A stretch of DNA of 64,000 bases from Tulasnella sp. 424 (lineage: Eukaryota; Basidiomycota; Agaricomycetes; Cantharellales; Tulasnellaceae). Where the stretch lies: NCBI GenBank assembly GCA_019633425.1, contig WSUB01000015.1, positions 310,001 through 374,000 of the forward strand. The letters run 5' to 3'. A program made the translations under genes and the position numbers. Numbering within the stretch: position 1 is the stretch's first letter; every line of letters begins with the position of its first letter. The notes beneath the pieces were generated by a model. It was not told the origin of the DNA, ran no database searches, and saw only the letters and a program-made list of their open reading frames with translations. Shown here one piece after another: positions 20,850 to 33,637 of this stretch.

Positions 20850-23228
20850 ATGGTACATCGTCACCATGTAAACGCCGACGGCGAGGTCGCACAACAGGAG
20901 AGTTCCTGTGCCTACCACGACGATGAAATGACCGACCTCGTCACTTTAGTCGTTCAATCCAAAAAAGCGCTACAACAAGCTGAAGCTGTCTGTTCCGGTA
21001 CAAATGCTGTAGCCAAGCATTCAACCACTCTGATAGTAGATATTCTTGCCACTGAGGCAAAAGTTAAGTGGTTGTCCGACGGCGTTGCCGAACAACTCCA
21101 GGTCTGTATGATTGACCTCAAGCCGCCTAAGTATTGACCAGAAATTGATCATATGACTGCTTAGGCGGCTAAGAGAGTAGCGGAAACTATCTACAATCAA
21201 CGTACAGCCCTTCAAACTCGTGCAGCGGTAAGCGTTCCACGGAAAGCCTCTGCTGTATTTATCTGACTCTTTCTTTCTTTTCTGTTCTCCAGCAATGGGA
21301 TCAGCAGCGAAATCAACGGGCTCTCGCACTTGATTCCATCCTTGAATCCCTCGCCCAACAACTCGTCCCACCTTCGCTCCACGAAATGGCCGAAGCTTCC
21401 TCCCTATTCGGCGAGCAGCATTCGAATGGTCCTGGCGGGGGCCAAGCAAACGGGGCTGATGGAGGAAGGAACGAGCGTCCTGCACCAACCGGTGTTGCCG
21501 GAGACACTGGATTTCTTCGAACGTTTGAGGAGATCCGCAGGTTCCAAGACTCCCAACACGGCCTCAAGGATCAATCAAAGTGGAGATCTCTCCGGGACTT
21601 TGTCGACGAACGAGGTATTGATGAAGCCGCGGATGCTATGGATGCAGATCGGAACTCTCTAGATGTCGGTGTGGCCGATTCTCGTTTTCGGGGGTTCGTT
21701 CGCTGACTCAAGCTTTGACCGGCAGAGCTTACTTCGAACTACAGCTTCTTTCCCGGAATCCATCAACAAAGTGGTTGGAGAAATCAGTTCTTCCTTGCCC
21801 ATCTTTCCGGTATCAGCGACATTGACGATAGGAGGCGGCAAACTTTCGCCTAGTCCGGCTTCACCGCCCGCTCCACCCAGTCTCGCCACGGCCATGCGAC
21901 GAACGGACTCCAACAACGTCCCTTCTATGGGGTCGCCGTCTTTGTCGATCGAAACCATTAAAACCCTCCTTGCTCAGCAAGACAACTTAACGACCGAGAT
22001 GGCGCACAACCTCGAGAGCTTGGCGGTTCACTATGAGCAGATGAGCCACGCGTTGCGCGATCACAGCTCGGCATTGCCCGCGGAGGGGGATTCTGCCTCT
22101 CCGCAACACGTTGTCGGCTCAGCGGAAACATACAGGCCCGGCTCCGTACCGGGTCGTGAAGGGCTTTCCCCGCCTAAGGAGCAGCAGCTTCATGCTCGAG
22201 GGGTTGCCGTCCCTGCGCGGACCCAGACCCCGCGGACGCTTACGGACGAGGACATGCAAGGTAATGCTTGAAGAAATGCATCTATTAAACATTGTATTGA
22301 TTCTCGTCGGTTTTACAGTCTTCATCAAAGATTCGGAGGAGCTGCCAGCCATTCTCTCGGACATCGAGGCAGCTGCAGGTCAAGTCAACGAGATACGGTG
22401 GGTGTCGCAATTGCTTCGATATTGTTCATCTGGAACGCTGAACACTTCCCTATTCCTCCCTCCCGTTTCCGAACGAAAGAGACCGCTTACGCTACATGGC
22501 AGGAAATATGCGTTCATCTTTAGACAACTTTGACAGCACACTAGATCGATTAGATAAGCTGGCCGATGACATGGCTGAAAAACTTCAGATACAACAGCAA
22601 GTTGAGGTGCGCCCATTTCTGGCTTTTTGAAACTGGTCAACCCAGCTAAGCGTCAACATTTTCTAGACCCAATCCTACGAATTGCACGAGACTCTCGATG
22701 GACACCTTGGCTCGTTCGATCAGCTAGCTCAAACCTATATAGATTATCAGATGGCTTACCGGAGGTTACTGTTGGAGATGGACCGTAGACGACGAAGCCG
22801 TGAAGCGATGGAGGAACTGGTGCACGAAATGCTCGACAAGTTGGAGCAGATGCGCGAAGGTATTTATCCTCACGCCCCACCCCTCACCCCGCGGCGTGGA
22901 CCATGACAACGGGCTTACAATTTATCATTATTGGCTCATTTCTACTCTAGATGAGATCGTCCTCCGCGAAAGTTTCATCCTCCAACATGGGCAGGTTCTC
23001 CCGGATGACCTATGTCCATTCGTTCAAGACCTGCCTGTCCGCTGGGCAGTAGAAGTCATCGGAGAAGAGACTCTCCCCGACATACAAGAAAGTACTCTAA
23101 TCGACGTGAGCTTTTTGCTTGGGCCGTGAGACCCTGCTGTATGGGATGCTGAATCACTACCATTCCGGTTATAGGCACGACAGCAGCTTGGAAGTTCTGG
23201 GGTTGCGAACATACAGGATGTCCTTTAA
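20850..23228 (+). CDS. ATG17: autophagy scaffold protein Atg17
   Basis: Nine exons (20850-21101, 21165-21227, 21293-21664, 21726-22260, 22319-22397, 22480-22606, 22667-22859, 22951-23105, 23175-23228) close exactly to 609 aa. Family landmarks appear in order: DLVTLVVQSKKALQQAEAVC, VKWLSDGVAEQLQ, LDSILESLAQQLVPPS, LRDFVDERGIDEAADAMDAD, DMQVFIKDSEELPAIL, LDKLADDMAEKLQ, YIDYQMAYRRLLLEM and LPDDLCPFVQDLPVRW. Atg17 is the coiled-coil scaffold of the Atg1 kinase complex that starts autophagosome formation. The family normally starts near MTDLVTL, so the ATG at 20928 may be the true start (583 aa); the 26 extra residues are conserved in the pseudo-fragments. Exon 6 uses a GAAAG acceptor at 22479; the nearer CAG at 22502 would break the frame. 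Confidence 0.88.
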
Positions 23229-23656
23229 TATACGACTTTCAAGCTTTTCAATACTTTGAACATAGGCCGAATAGTGGGAGGATCCCGGACCTTGCGCTCC
23301 GTTGAAAACGACCTCGATTCTTAATACCTTCAGGCCGTACCCTCAGCGGTGCTCCATCGTTGCTGTGATCGTGACGCCTTCGCTAGACATGCCACATCGA
23401 TTATGGGACTTGAAACCAACCCTCCTGAATTTACCGCAAACTCTGCTACATTGTCACTTCTACCTTTGGATTCCCAGTGAACACAGGCAAGTGGTTCCGA
23501 ACAAACAATTCGCAGCGCTGCAATAGCTCGATAACGAAAATACATAGAGAGTGAAAGATTCATAAGTTTCCAGGTTCCAGGTATACTAAATTATTGGATA
23601 TAGATTCTCCATCCTAAAAATCGCCCTTAAATTGTCCGTTCTCCTGCACCCTTCGG
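23229..23656. other. convergent intergenic region
   Basis: 3' regions of ATG17 (+) and the 532-aa gene (-); AT-rich around 23540-23600. Nothing else seen. Confidence 0.35.
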
Positions 23657-25314
23657 TCACGCCCCAACACCAGCAAGAACCTTGAACACCTGGTCTTGCC
23701 TCTCCCTAAATGCTGGCAACCTCGTCATCGCCAACGCCAACGTGTTGATCCGATTAGCCAGCTGCAGGACCGTTCCTTCTGGACTCCGATCCCTGCTCCT
23801 CGCCCTAACAGCACCTTGATCGGATCCCCTCGCGGACCTTCTCACTTGACTCTCAAACGCAGCTCCCGCCATCACCCCGGTATCCTCTCTTGAGACGTCT
23901 TGAGTATTTATCTGCAAGTCCTCCCATCCTCTTGCGACTCCTTTAATCAGCATCCTCCGAAGACGATCCATTCGGGGCTCGGGTAACGTTTCTTCGCCAG
24001 CTGTGAGCAATTCGATGGCTTTCTGGTTATCCTCTTCGTCCAGCTGTCGACTTCGCCGTGCGATGGCCTGTACTTCTTGCATCAGAGGTTGGTATTCTCT
24101 GGGCACGTCCTCCACTTTGAGTTCCGCGCCTAGGACGGCTCGTACACCGCCAGTTGGTGTAAGCGCGTTCAAGGAGAACTCCAAGATGGCTAAACCGACT
24201 GAAGCGAAATACGCTCGCGGTGGGTCCGACTTCAGCAAGACTCGCAGGTCTTTCGTCCTTGAAATGACTTCAGCGAGTTCCGCGTAGAGCGTTTCCCGAA
24301 TGGTCTCGATTGCCGAATTGAGCTGCGCGGGTACGGCGGGTGAAGGTGACCTCCTTCCCGACGAAGACGAAGCAGAAGACGATACTGTTGGAGCTGTCGT
24401 CGGTCTACCTGGTAGCTCGAGGTACTGCCCGGAAGACTGGTTCCTCCTGTGGCCGGGCTCGGCCCTTGGCGGGGTGCTTGGCAGGGCGACACTTGGCCGA
24501 TAAGGCGACGCCGTGCGAGCAGGAGTGGATGGACTTGAAGCCGAGGGTGCGCGCCCGAATCCGTTCAAATCCGGGTTCGTAACGCGCATAGGACTGGTGG
24601 GTGTCACCGGCCGGCTCCGCGGACTCGTTGGACTGGCTGGGAGAGGCTTCTCGGCTTCGTATCCGGGTGGGGGAACGAAGGTGGCTCTCAGGGGACTAGG
24701 TGTGCGCCTTCCGTCACTCATAGGTCTCCCGTGGTCCAATGCAGCCTGCAGGTCGGACTGATAGCGTTCTTGGAAGGTCCTCCGCTGGCTGATCTCTATC
24801 GCCACGGCTCGCATGTCCAATGCCATCCTCCGTAGTTGTTCATGCCGTGATGCTGATGGTGAGATAGGCTCGTGTCCACAAATGAGCCTTGCGAGGTCGT
24901 GCGATTGCTCGGGTGTGAGGGTTTGAATAACAGGGGTGAGGGCGGACCAAATGGAGAAGAACGCTTTGAAGGTTTGGGGCACGGTCTCTGCGGAGAGGAC
25001 GGTAGGCGGTGCTCCGGGGGGCAGGACCGAGGGAGGTAGTGGAATACTTGGTGGAGTGGTGCTGGATCGCAAAGCCGCGAAATACAGGCAGAGTGCGGGT
25101 CCTGGGCGATAATGGGACTAGTCAGCATCCAAATACTAATGTGCGTCGCCAATTGCTCACCTGCAACCATAATGTCTGCTTCCGCACTGGCTAATGTGTC
25201 CTCATCAAGGAGTCTCTCGGCCTTCGCTTGAGCCAGCGCCAACTTTAGAAACTTGTGGAATGCGTTCATTGCAACCTCATCCGTCACCACTGAAGGTGGC
25301 CCTTGCTGAGACAT
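23657..25314 (-). CDS. uncharacterised 532-aa protein, two exons
   Basis: Minus-strand exons 25314-25161 and 25101-23657 join in phase 1. The start is MSQQGPPSVVTDEVAMNAFHKFLKLALAQ. Helical segments near the N-terminus (FKAFFSIWSALTPVIQTLTPEQSHDLARLICG; cited by position 24995-24900) are followed by a Ser/Pro-rich linker (24640-24340) and a helical C-terminal domain (LNSAIETIRETLYAELAEVI … LLKSDPP). No signal peptide, catalytic motif or family is recognised. A CCAAT box on its strand lies at 25516-25520. Confidence 0.75.
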
Positions 25315-26437
<1,123 letters not shown>

Positions 26438-26640
26438 TTTTTGATTAAGGATAGATAGAGAGAAGAGGAGGAGAAAGAGGTATAGACGAGGGAGGAGGAA
26501 GGATGCGCAAGAGGTCGAGGTGGTTGTGGAAAGAGCAATGAGAGCGGAGGGCGTTCCAAAAAATACCCAGTCCAGTTTCAGGGTCCAGGTTCGGGTGGGA
26601 CCGCGACGTAAGCACAACCAGACCGCGGGATTTCGACCAA

Positions 26641-26645
26641 CCAAT
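26641..26645 (+). promoter_or_regulatory. CCAAT box upstream of the cytochrome c gene
   Basis: ACCAACCAATCAACG lies 204 bases before the cytochrome c ATG. HAP/NF-Y control of cytochrome c genes is established in yeasts; binding here is inferred. Confidence 0.4.
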
Positions 26646-26825
26646 CAACGCGTCTCAATTTCAGCGCCCCGGGTTTCTTCACCCGTAAACGCTCTCCCGA
26701 ATCTCCCGACACTCCCGACAAACGTTCTCAAGCTGTACAAAAAATTATCATTGCCCCATGTAGAATACACACAACCAAAGTACTTCAGATGTCCCAATAT
26801 ACAAAAAATCTAAATATAGGCCGTC

Positions 26826-29800
26826 CTACGCCACAGCGCGGTTCAGGAGTCCGGTAAATTCTAGCAGATGGCTCTCGCAGATGGCACTAAAGTAAAACTC
26901 GTGCTCAGAGTTGTGAGGTTGGACCAAGTTATGCTGGAATAGCGTCATGTCAGTTCATTGATCTTCCACCGAGAGGTTGCGACGTACCGCGATCTCATGT
27001 GCAAGAGAGTGATACCACGAAATCAGCGCCTTCGCAGCTTTCCCGGATTGCACCTGAAACCCGAAACCAATCAGCGTCTTCACATTTACGATTCGAAATT
27101 TCCTGAGACCGTGACTTACGTCGCTATCATGCCAGCTCTCATAATACCTAAGCGGGCCGTGTTAATTTCCGAATGCCACTCGGCGACATAAAGCCCGCGC
27201 TTACCTCAGATTCACGAAGATACTCCCGTTCCTGTTAAACGCAATCAAATCACCCTTCTGGTCGTAAAATACGTGCAATGATGTCGGCGGCAGCTTGTAA
27301 ACGTCCTTCAGAGGCGTGATGATTGCTGAAGCAAAACGTCCCAGTGCAGCTTGCTTTGAGATAGCAACCTGTTGAGGATTGGCAACATCTAAAAATAGCC
27401 CTAAGTTAAGCCTTCAGCTTTTCTGTAGCGATGATTTGATCATTACCTCGGGCGACGTAGAATTTGTAGCCTTGAATTGTTCCTGTAGATCAAGAATCGT
27501 TAGCATCGAACCCCGTTCCGTTAAGTTGCTGCCTCATACCAATCAAACTAAAGTCCTTATCCGTCCCACTAACATCGCAATAGCCGTCTTCAAGACTCTC
27601 CTTCACTTTACTCATATGCTGTCGATTCGAAAGAACAGAACTGTTCTCGGACCGGCAGGCATTGATCGCGGTCTGGATGTTCCTCTCTGCGTCCCCAACA
27701 ATCATTAGTACAAAAAAACGATCCCTATTAGTCGAGCGTATGGAACGCACCGATATCACCCGTCGGCGTAACTCCCGCGTGCTCGTTCCTGGGAGGGGTC
27801 TGGGTCGAGGGTCCATCTCGCTCGCCCCCCAGCAAACCCGCCAATCCACCTCCAGTTCCTTGTCGACCAAACCGATTCTTCAATGAGTCCAACATTTGAG
27901 TTGTCGGAGTCCTGGTCGCTGGCTTGAACGCTGGTCCAGTATCCCCCTGAACCACCGTCGAGGTCTCTGAAGCGTCCGACGACGCTGTTGCAGTGGATAC
28001 AGGACGGGTCGCCCTCACAGGAGTGGGTTGCGCGAAAGGATCGCCTCCGGGGGGAACTGGTAAAGCTTCCTGTTCTTCCTTCTGGGCTTCAGCTTGTCGA
28101 GCTGCTAAGAGTTCGCGCTCCGCTTTCTGTTGGTGTAAGATTCTGTCAACTAGATTACCAGAAATCGCAGACCCGTCAGTAGAGAGCGACAGCCGGATAG
28201 AAGGGATCCTTCGTACCATTGAAACCGCGCCGGCGAAGAGCACGCAAGTCCGTAGACAGAATCGTCATGAAGAGCAAGCTATCGTTGACCTTGTGTTTCT
28301 TCAACAGGAGGCGACAGATTGCATGCGCCACCCTAGTTTCCGTCAAGGAGATCAACTCTCGGTCGAAAATCATGGATAGACGTTGCAAGAATTCACTTAC
28401 TCGTACATATCGAGCTTGTCGCTCTGCGAGTAGAACAGAGTCAAGGGACCAAACGACCGGATGTTAGATTTCAATTCTGCGGCTGCAGAGGCTTCTTGGA
28501 TCTTTTGGACAATCTTCCCACCAAACTCCAGCTTCCGGACTAGATTCAACTTGCGACATCTATTGAAGCACAGATCTCGTCAGAATCGTCCCTAGCCCTT
28601 GTATACCACTCGCTTACCCTCTCACTACAAAGTTGGAGTCCTGGGACAGCCAGTCCGCCTTGACCTTGCATTGTGCATTCCGCTCGTGCAGGAAAAGGGG
28701 GAACCTCTGAAGAACCAAGTTGCGCAAGTCCCTAGTTGCGGGCGACGCGCTGACCTCGACCTGCTGAGGGCGGTACTCCTCTGATACCAACGACGTCAAA
28801 CGTCGACATCCCAGCAATTGGTAGAACCCTTCGAAGATGTCATCCTGGGGAGCGCCCCAAAGCGACTCTGCAAACAGAGAGTATGCATTCATATCGTCGA
28901 CGATAACGATCTGAGAAGCGTCCAAGTCATGTCAATTCAGGCGATGAGCATCGAATGTACTGGAGTTCTCACCTGGTTTGGGCGAAGGAGATCAAAAACA
29001 ACCTCATAGTCTTCCTCCTCCGCATCACCAACATCGACTAGTTGAGCGGTCTTCGGGTTATTGATGGCCTTCGGAGTTCGGCGACTTCCGAGTAAGAAAG
29101 GAGTCATGCGCATCTGAGCCAGCAATTTCTGGTCAAAGTTGTACTGAGCCGCTACTTGACGAAGCTCGTCGAGGTACCCTTGGGGACCACCAGCAAGTTC
29201 AAGGAAATGCTTGGGGTCTCTGACCATCATCTCCGCGATCTCGTGCACATTAGGCTCATCTTTTACTCCGCACGCTTTCAGGAACATATTCGCCTTGCCT
29301 CCAAAATCCACAAACGTGAAAAGCTTGGAGTGCACGTCGGACGACCTCCCAGTATCGCTCCTGAAGAAGCACTCTCCTGGTTTGCAGAGAACCCACTTGT
29401 CAGCGGCCTGTTTCTCCTTCGTAGCAGAGCGAGCAGTTGGGGGATGCGCGGGCACGATCTTCATGGCCCTGAGGTTCTGGAAATGGTGAGGAGGGAAGTC
29501 GGCGATACGGGTCGTCAGATATTCAAACATCTGGCGAGCTGCGCCGGGTTCATTCGGAGGTCTGTCAACCAAAATGGACATGAGCAAGACGGCTGGAGGA
29601 TCCCTCGGGACGCCTAATTTGTTGGTAGCAGCATCCCGCAAGCTGGGTTCGACAAGCGCAAAACCAAGAAACCCGCATTCGGGATTGGTAAAGACCTGAC
29701 AATAGGGCATGAGATACGATACGTTTTGAGACTCCACAATCGGACTTACCTCTCCTGGCCGTGCTAGGAATGCAGTCCCATCCTGTTTTAAGGATGGAAT

Positions 29801-32800
29801 AAACGCCAAGTGAGCAACCAGATTAGGGTCATAGCTGTTGGAATAGCGGGTGTCAAAGTTCTCCAGGAAATATCCAAAGGCTTTCCGTTGCTTGGCTGGA
29901 TCCTCGGTTTTGGACGCCAGCTCCAGGATGGTAGCCAATGGAGGGAATCTTTTGAGGCCGAAATCAAACAGCATTTTGGCTAGAAGACGGTGTGCATTCA
30001 GTTGGCCTCAGTATAGGTGCATAGCATACAGTGGTGAAGACGCACCTTCTTCAGAGTTGGGCCTCCATTTATGTTGGTCGCCCCAGTCAAGAATGGGTAA
30101 TCCTAGTTCTCTTAGGCTGCTTATTGGTTCGTACAGATCTCCTGGCTTTCTCCTTATGGGCTTTGCGGAACCAGGTACCGGACCTTCCTGAGGAAACGCC
30201 GCAGTCTGACGAAGTCTATCTCTCTCCAGAGGTGTAAGGGATTCTTTGACAGCAACAAGGTATTTCATGAGCTCTTGAACACCCCAGCCCCCAGTAGTGA
30301 TCATCCTGGTACGAGATACAGTCAGCGTCAGAGTTCGAGCAGGGGACGTTGTCCTCACCGATTGAACACGATTTGAAGGTCGACGTGTTTCATTACTCCC
30401 AGCGCCGTCAGGACCTAAGCGTCACACAGAGTTTAGCAATCGTACCATTAAAAGCAAACTAGATTCCTTGTACCTTATCCAAACCGCCTCTTATATGCGT
30501 GCCTTTTGGCATTTCAACGATTGGGAGATCCGGGAAAACATTCGCGTTTGCAAAGTAAGCCTCCTTAGGAACCTTCATGCCAGATTTCGTGGGGATAACC
30601 GTCTTGTCTTGCAAAATCTCGGCAACTCTCTGCATCTGCTGCTTGGACAATGAACCCCATGCCTTGGCAAGAACGTTCAGAACCTTTTCCGCGAACTCCG
30701 GAGATGCGGTGATGTTGCTCTCGATTGGCAAGCCATTAGATGGCAACAGCAAGTACTCCAACCATTCGACGACGGTGAGGTCTGCCCAGCCGAAGAAGCG
30801 GCGAAGGGAGTCAGGCTTGAACTGCTTGCTAAGCGAAAACGGTAGGGTATGTGGTGGTAACGGGAAATTGGGTGAGATGCTATTTGAGGCGCTGGTGAAG
30901 GTCTTGATTGACGCCAACGGAATGATGCGCTCCTCCGTCCCTCCTCCTTCCTTGTGTTCCATATAGGATAGGATTGCGGCCTGGAGGAATTGGTTTCGAA
31001 TAACGTCTTCGTCGTTCCCCTGAAGCCCAGCAGTGTCGAGCCCGATCCTCCATTTCATGCAAGCCTCCATCTCCGTCTCATTTAGTGGTCTCTGGCTAAG
31101 TTCCTGAAGCACGTCTCTGAAGGTTATATCTCGGATAAGGCCCCGTTCTCGCAATGCATTCACGGTGAGTGGAACGGCTTTGACGACCGATTCAGTTAGC
31201 ATCGGCGTATTCTTGAGGAACGCTTCATACTCCGGGGAATAAGAGCGAACTTGGCCTGCTGGCTTGACTCCGGCGGAAGATATTATGGGGAATGCGGCCT
31301 TGTCCCTTGCGCAAGCGAAGAAAGCGGCTTCCATGTTGATGCCCACGACAGCAGATGGCGTTGTCGGATGGAAGGTGAAGAACTTGAGGGTATGAAGGGC
31401 TTTGCCTTCCAGCCACTCGCGAGTCGTTGCGCTCATCTGTTCGCCTGGCGCTGTCTGGGATTTCATCGCCTCATCCCAAAGAGTCCGGATGGTAGCCAAC
31501 TGGGACTCGTAGATGAAGCGACATAGGTAACCACCGACCCAGAGAAGTTCCTTATTCCAAACAGAAACTTGACGGTCGACAAGGTCGATGGATTCTCGTT
31601 CGACCGTAGGAATGAATCGAGCCGAGATGTGACCACCAATACCAGTGGATTGGGATGTAGCATGACCCTGGAGATCCAATACGCTTAATGAAATCCATTG
31701 CCTGTTGGAATTCAGTACTCACGATAAAGACTCGAGCAGTCCCCACTCCGTCGAGGTCCGCACGGAGACCTTGGAATACGCTTCCGGTTGCCTTGAACTC
31801 CTTTTGATCTTCTTCCTGGCTCATGTCAAATTCGTCCTTCCCAGTCTGCGAGGAGAGAAAGGCAATAAATCAGTTTATGACTTGAACTTAGTGGAGCAGC
31901 ATAACCCACATAAATCAAAGAATACCAACATGTAGCCGGCGGCTTCTTCTTTGTAGCCCTTTCCAGCTCAGCCATGGACTTCTGATCCAGCCTGGACTCC
32001 ACTCTAGCACTGTACACTGTTAAGATAACAGAGGAATCCACAGCCTCAAGTGGGTCGACGGGAGGGGTGGCGGGTACTGGTGTGGAAGGTCGTGGTGCTG
32101 GTGATGATGTTCCTGATGCAAACGACGAAAAGATCGAGGCAAAGAAACCTCCTGTCACAGGTGGTTTAGATACAACCGTGGTGACCTTTGGGGCGGCCTT
32201 CTCGCTCCCGGTGGTATAAACCCAACGGAGTACTTGGGCCTGCATTCCCAGATCGGAAGACTGTACCTCCTTCACAGTCATTGTTCCTGCGATCCTTGTC
32301 TTTGGATCTAGATAGGCGGATGAAGAGGGTAGTGTGAGTGGCTTCAAGTGGCCCGCGTTTTTCTTGATCCGAACTAGACGATGCTCGTTGAAGAACATAG
32401 AAACATCAGAAAGATTGCGCATGAACGTGAGAGAAGTCGCAAGGAAGCGAGCAATATCCACTGGTCTTCCAGGAAAGGGACTTGCTTCTCGCAACGGCAT
32501 GGTAAATGTCGTCCATTTCTGGTCATCTGCTGCGGATGGTTCGACAGGAGGCAGGGTTCCGCGCCGAGCAAAAAGCTAATGACGTTCCTTGTCAGCTAGC
32601 AAGCGAGCCAACAACATCGAGGAACCAACCTGATCTTTATTGTCCTTCCAGTAGAAACCCATCCACTGTCCGCCCGAGGTAACAAATGGTTCATCGGTGA
32701 CGCTAAATAAGGAGTAAAACCCGACACCGAAAGCACCAATCTTCTCTTCATCCTTGGTACACGTAAATGTGAGCAAGCACATAATCAATATATTTATGTT

Positions 32801-33309
32801 CCGAACGTCTTACTGGATTTCCCTCGGCAATCTTCTTCAGTCGGTTCCAGTCTTCCTCCCGGAACGGGATACCGTCGTTGCGAAACTCCCATTGATGCAG
32901 TGGTTCTTTAGTTAAGTCAGGTAGCTTAGTTGTTGATGAGGATGGTACGGAGAGCGTGTTGCTGTCAGATGATAGCGAAGTGGAAGGGTTCTTCGAGTTC
33001 CGTTTCTCGAGAAAAGCGCTAGTGTTAAAGTGGATTTCAACTGATTTGGCACCAGCATCATCGGAGTTCTGCAGTAGTTCTCGAAGAACAGTATGCTCTC
33101 CAGAGTAGCGGGCAAGAACCTTCAAACGACATAAGTCTTCGGTCAATGCCACAGATCCCAGCAACGGTTGCCTACCTTGTCGATGAGAGCTCGTTGGTTA
33201 ACTTGAACCTCTTCATCGCGGCCACTGGCCCACTAAAGAAACGATAATTAGGATTTCAAGATAGACTGTGTTTCACGATCATTCTTACTAGTGAGTTGCG
33301 GGTGTCCAT
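26826..33309 (-). CDS. large GHKL/HSP90-type ATPase protein (DUF3684, sacsin-like)
   Basis: A multi-exon minus-strand gene starting MDTRNSL|WASGRDEEV at 33309 and ending LLNRAVA at 26826. Near the N-terminus is a Bergerat-fold ATP site: RELLQNSDDAGAKSVEI (N box), FRNDGIPFREEDW (G1 with the NDG core) and GAFGVGFYSLFSVTDEPF (G2 lid), split by short introns. Downstream blocks (SLRRFFGWADLTVVEWLEYL, FLKACGVKDEPNVHEIAEMM, KLVRKLEFGGKIVQ) fit the fungal DUF3684 family of ~1,700 residues. The C-terminus has a coiled, Lys/Gln-rich stretch (QQKAERELLAARQAEAQ) and a low-complexity linker. The N-terminal fold implies ATP-dependent chaperone-like action by analogy with sacsin; no experimental role is known to me. 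Individual introns were not all fixed. Confidence 0.82.
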
Positions 33310-33637
33310 GTACTGGGTTTGGTGGATGTGGTTGAGTGGGGAGTGGAGGTCTGGAGGACGCGTCGTTATTGCGTTGACAAAGCAAGGCAAACACCGTATG
33401 TAAGCCACGTGAAGCTTCCAGATATTTCTCGCTAGTTAATCCCCCAAGAGGAATCGTTATGATAGCTTGAAGACGTGAGCGATGTAACTTTGTGTATTAG
33501 CATCATCTGGATATACGAATGGGCCAAGCCGAGTATGAAAGGCTTCCAATAGGGGCTTCAATACTTTAAGCAATTATCTATGACGAACAATCAAGCAATG
33601 GAACACAAGACGCCCAGTCAGTGATAATGAAGCGAGT
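33310..33637. other. promoter of DUF3684 gene and 3' flank of DBP5
   Basis: AT-rich spacer between two genes on the same (minus) strand. No further feature supported. Confidence 0.35.

Noticed and set aside
22498..22502. CATGGCAG as acceptor of ATG17 exon 6
   Set aside because: It leads to a stop within 11 codons; the acceptor ending at 22479 keeps the coiled-coil frame.
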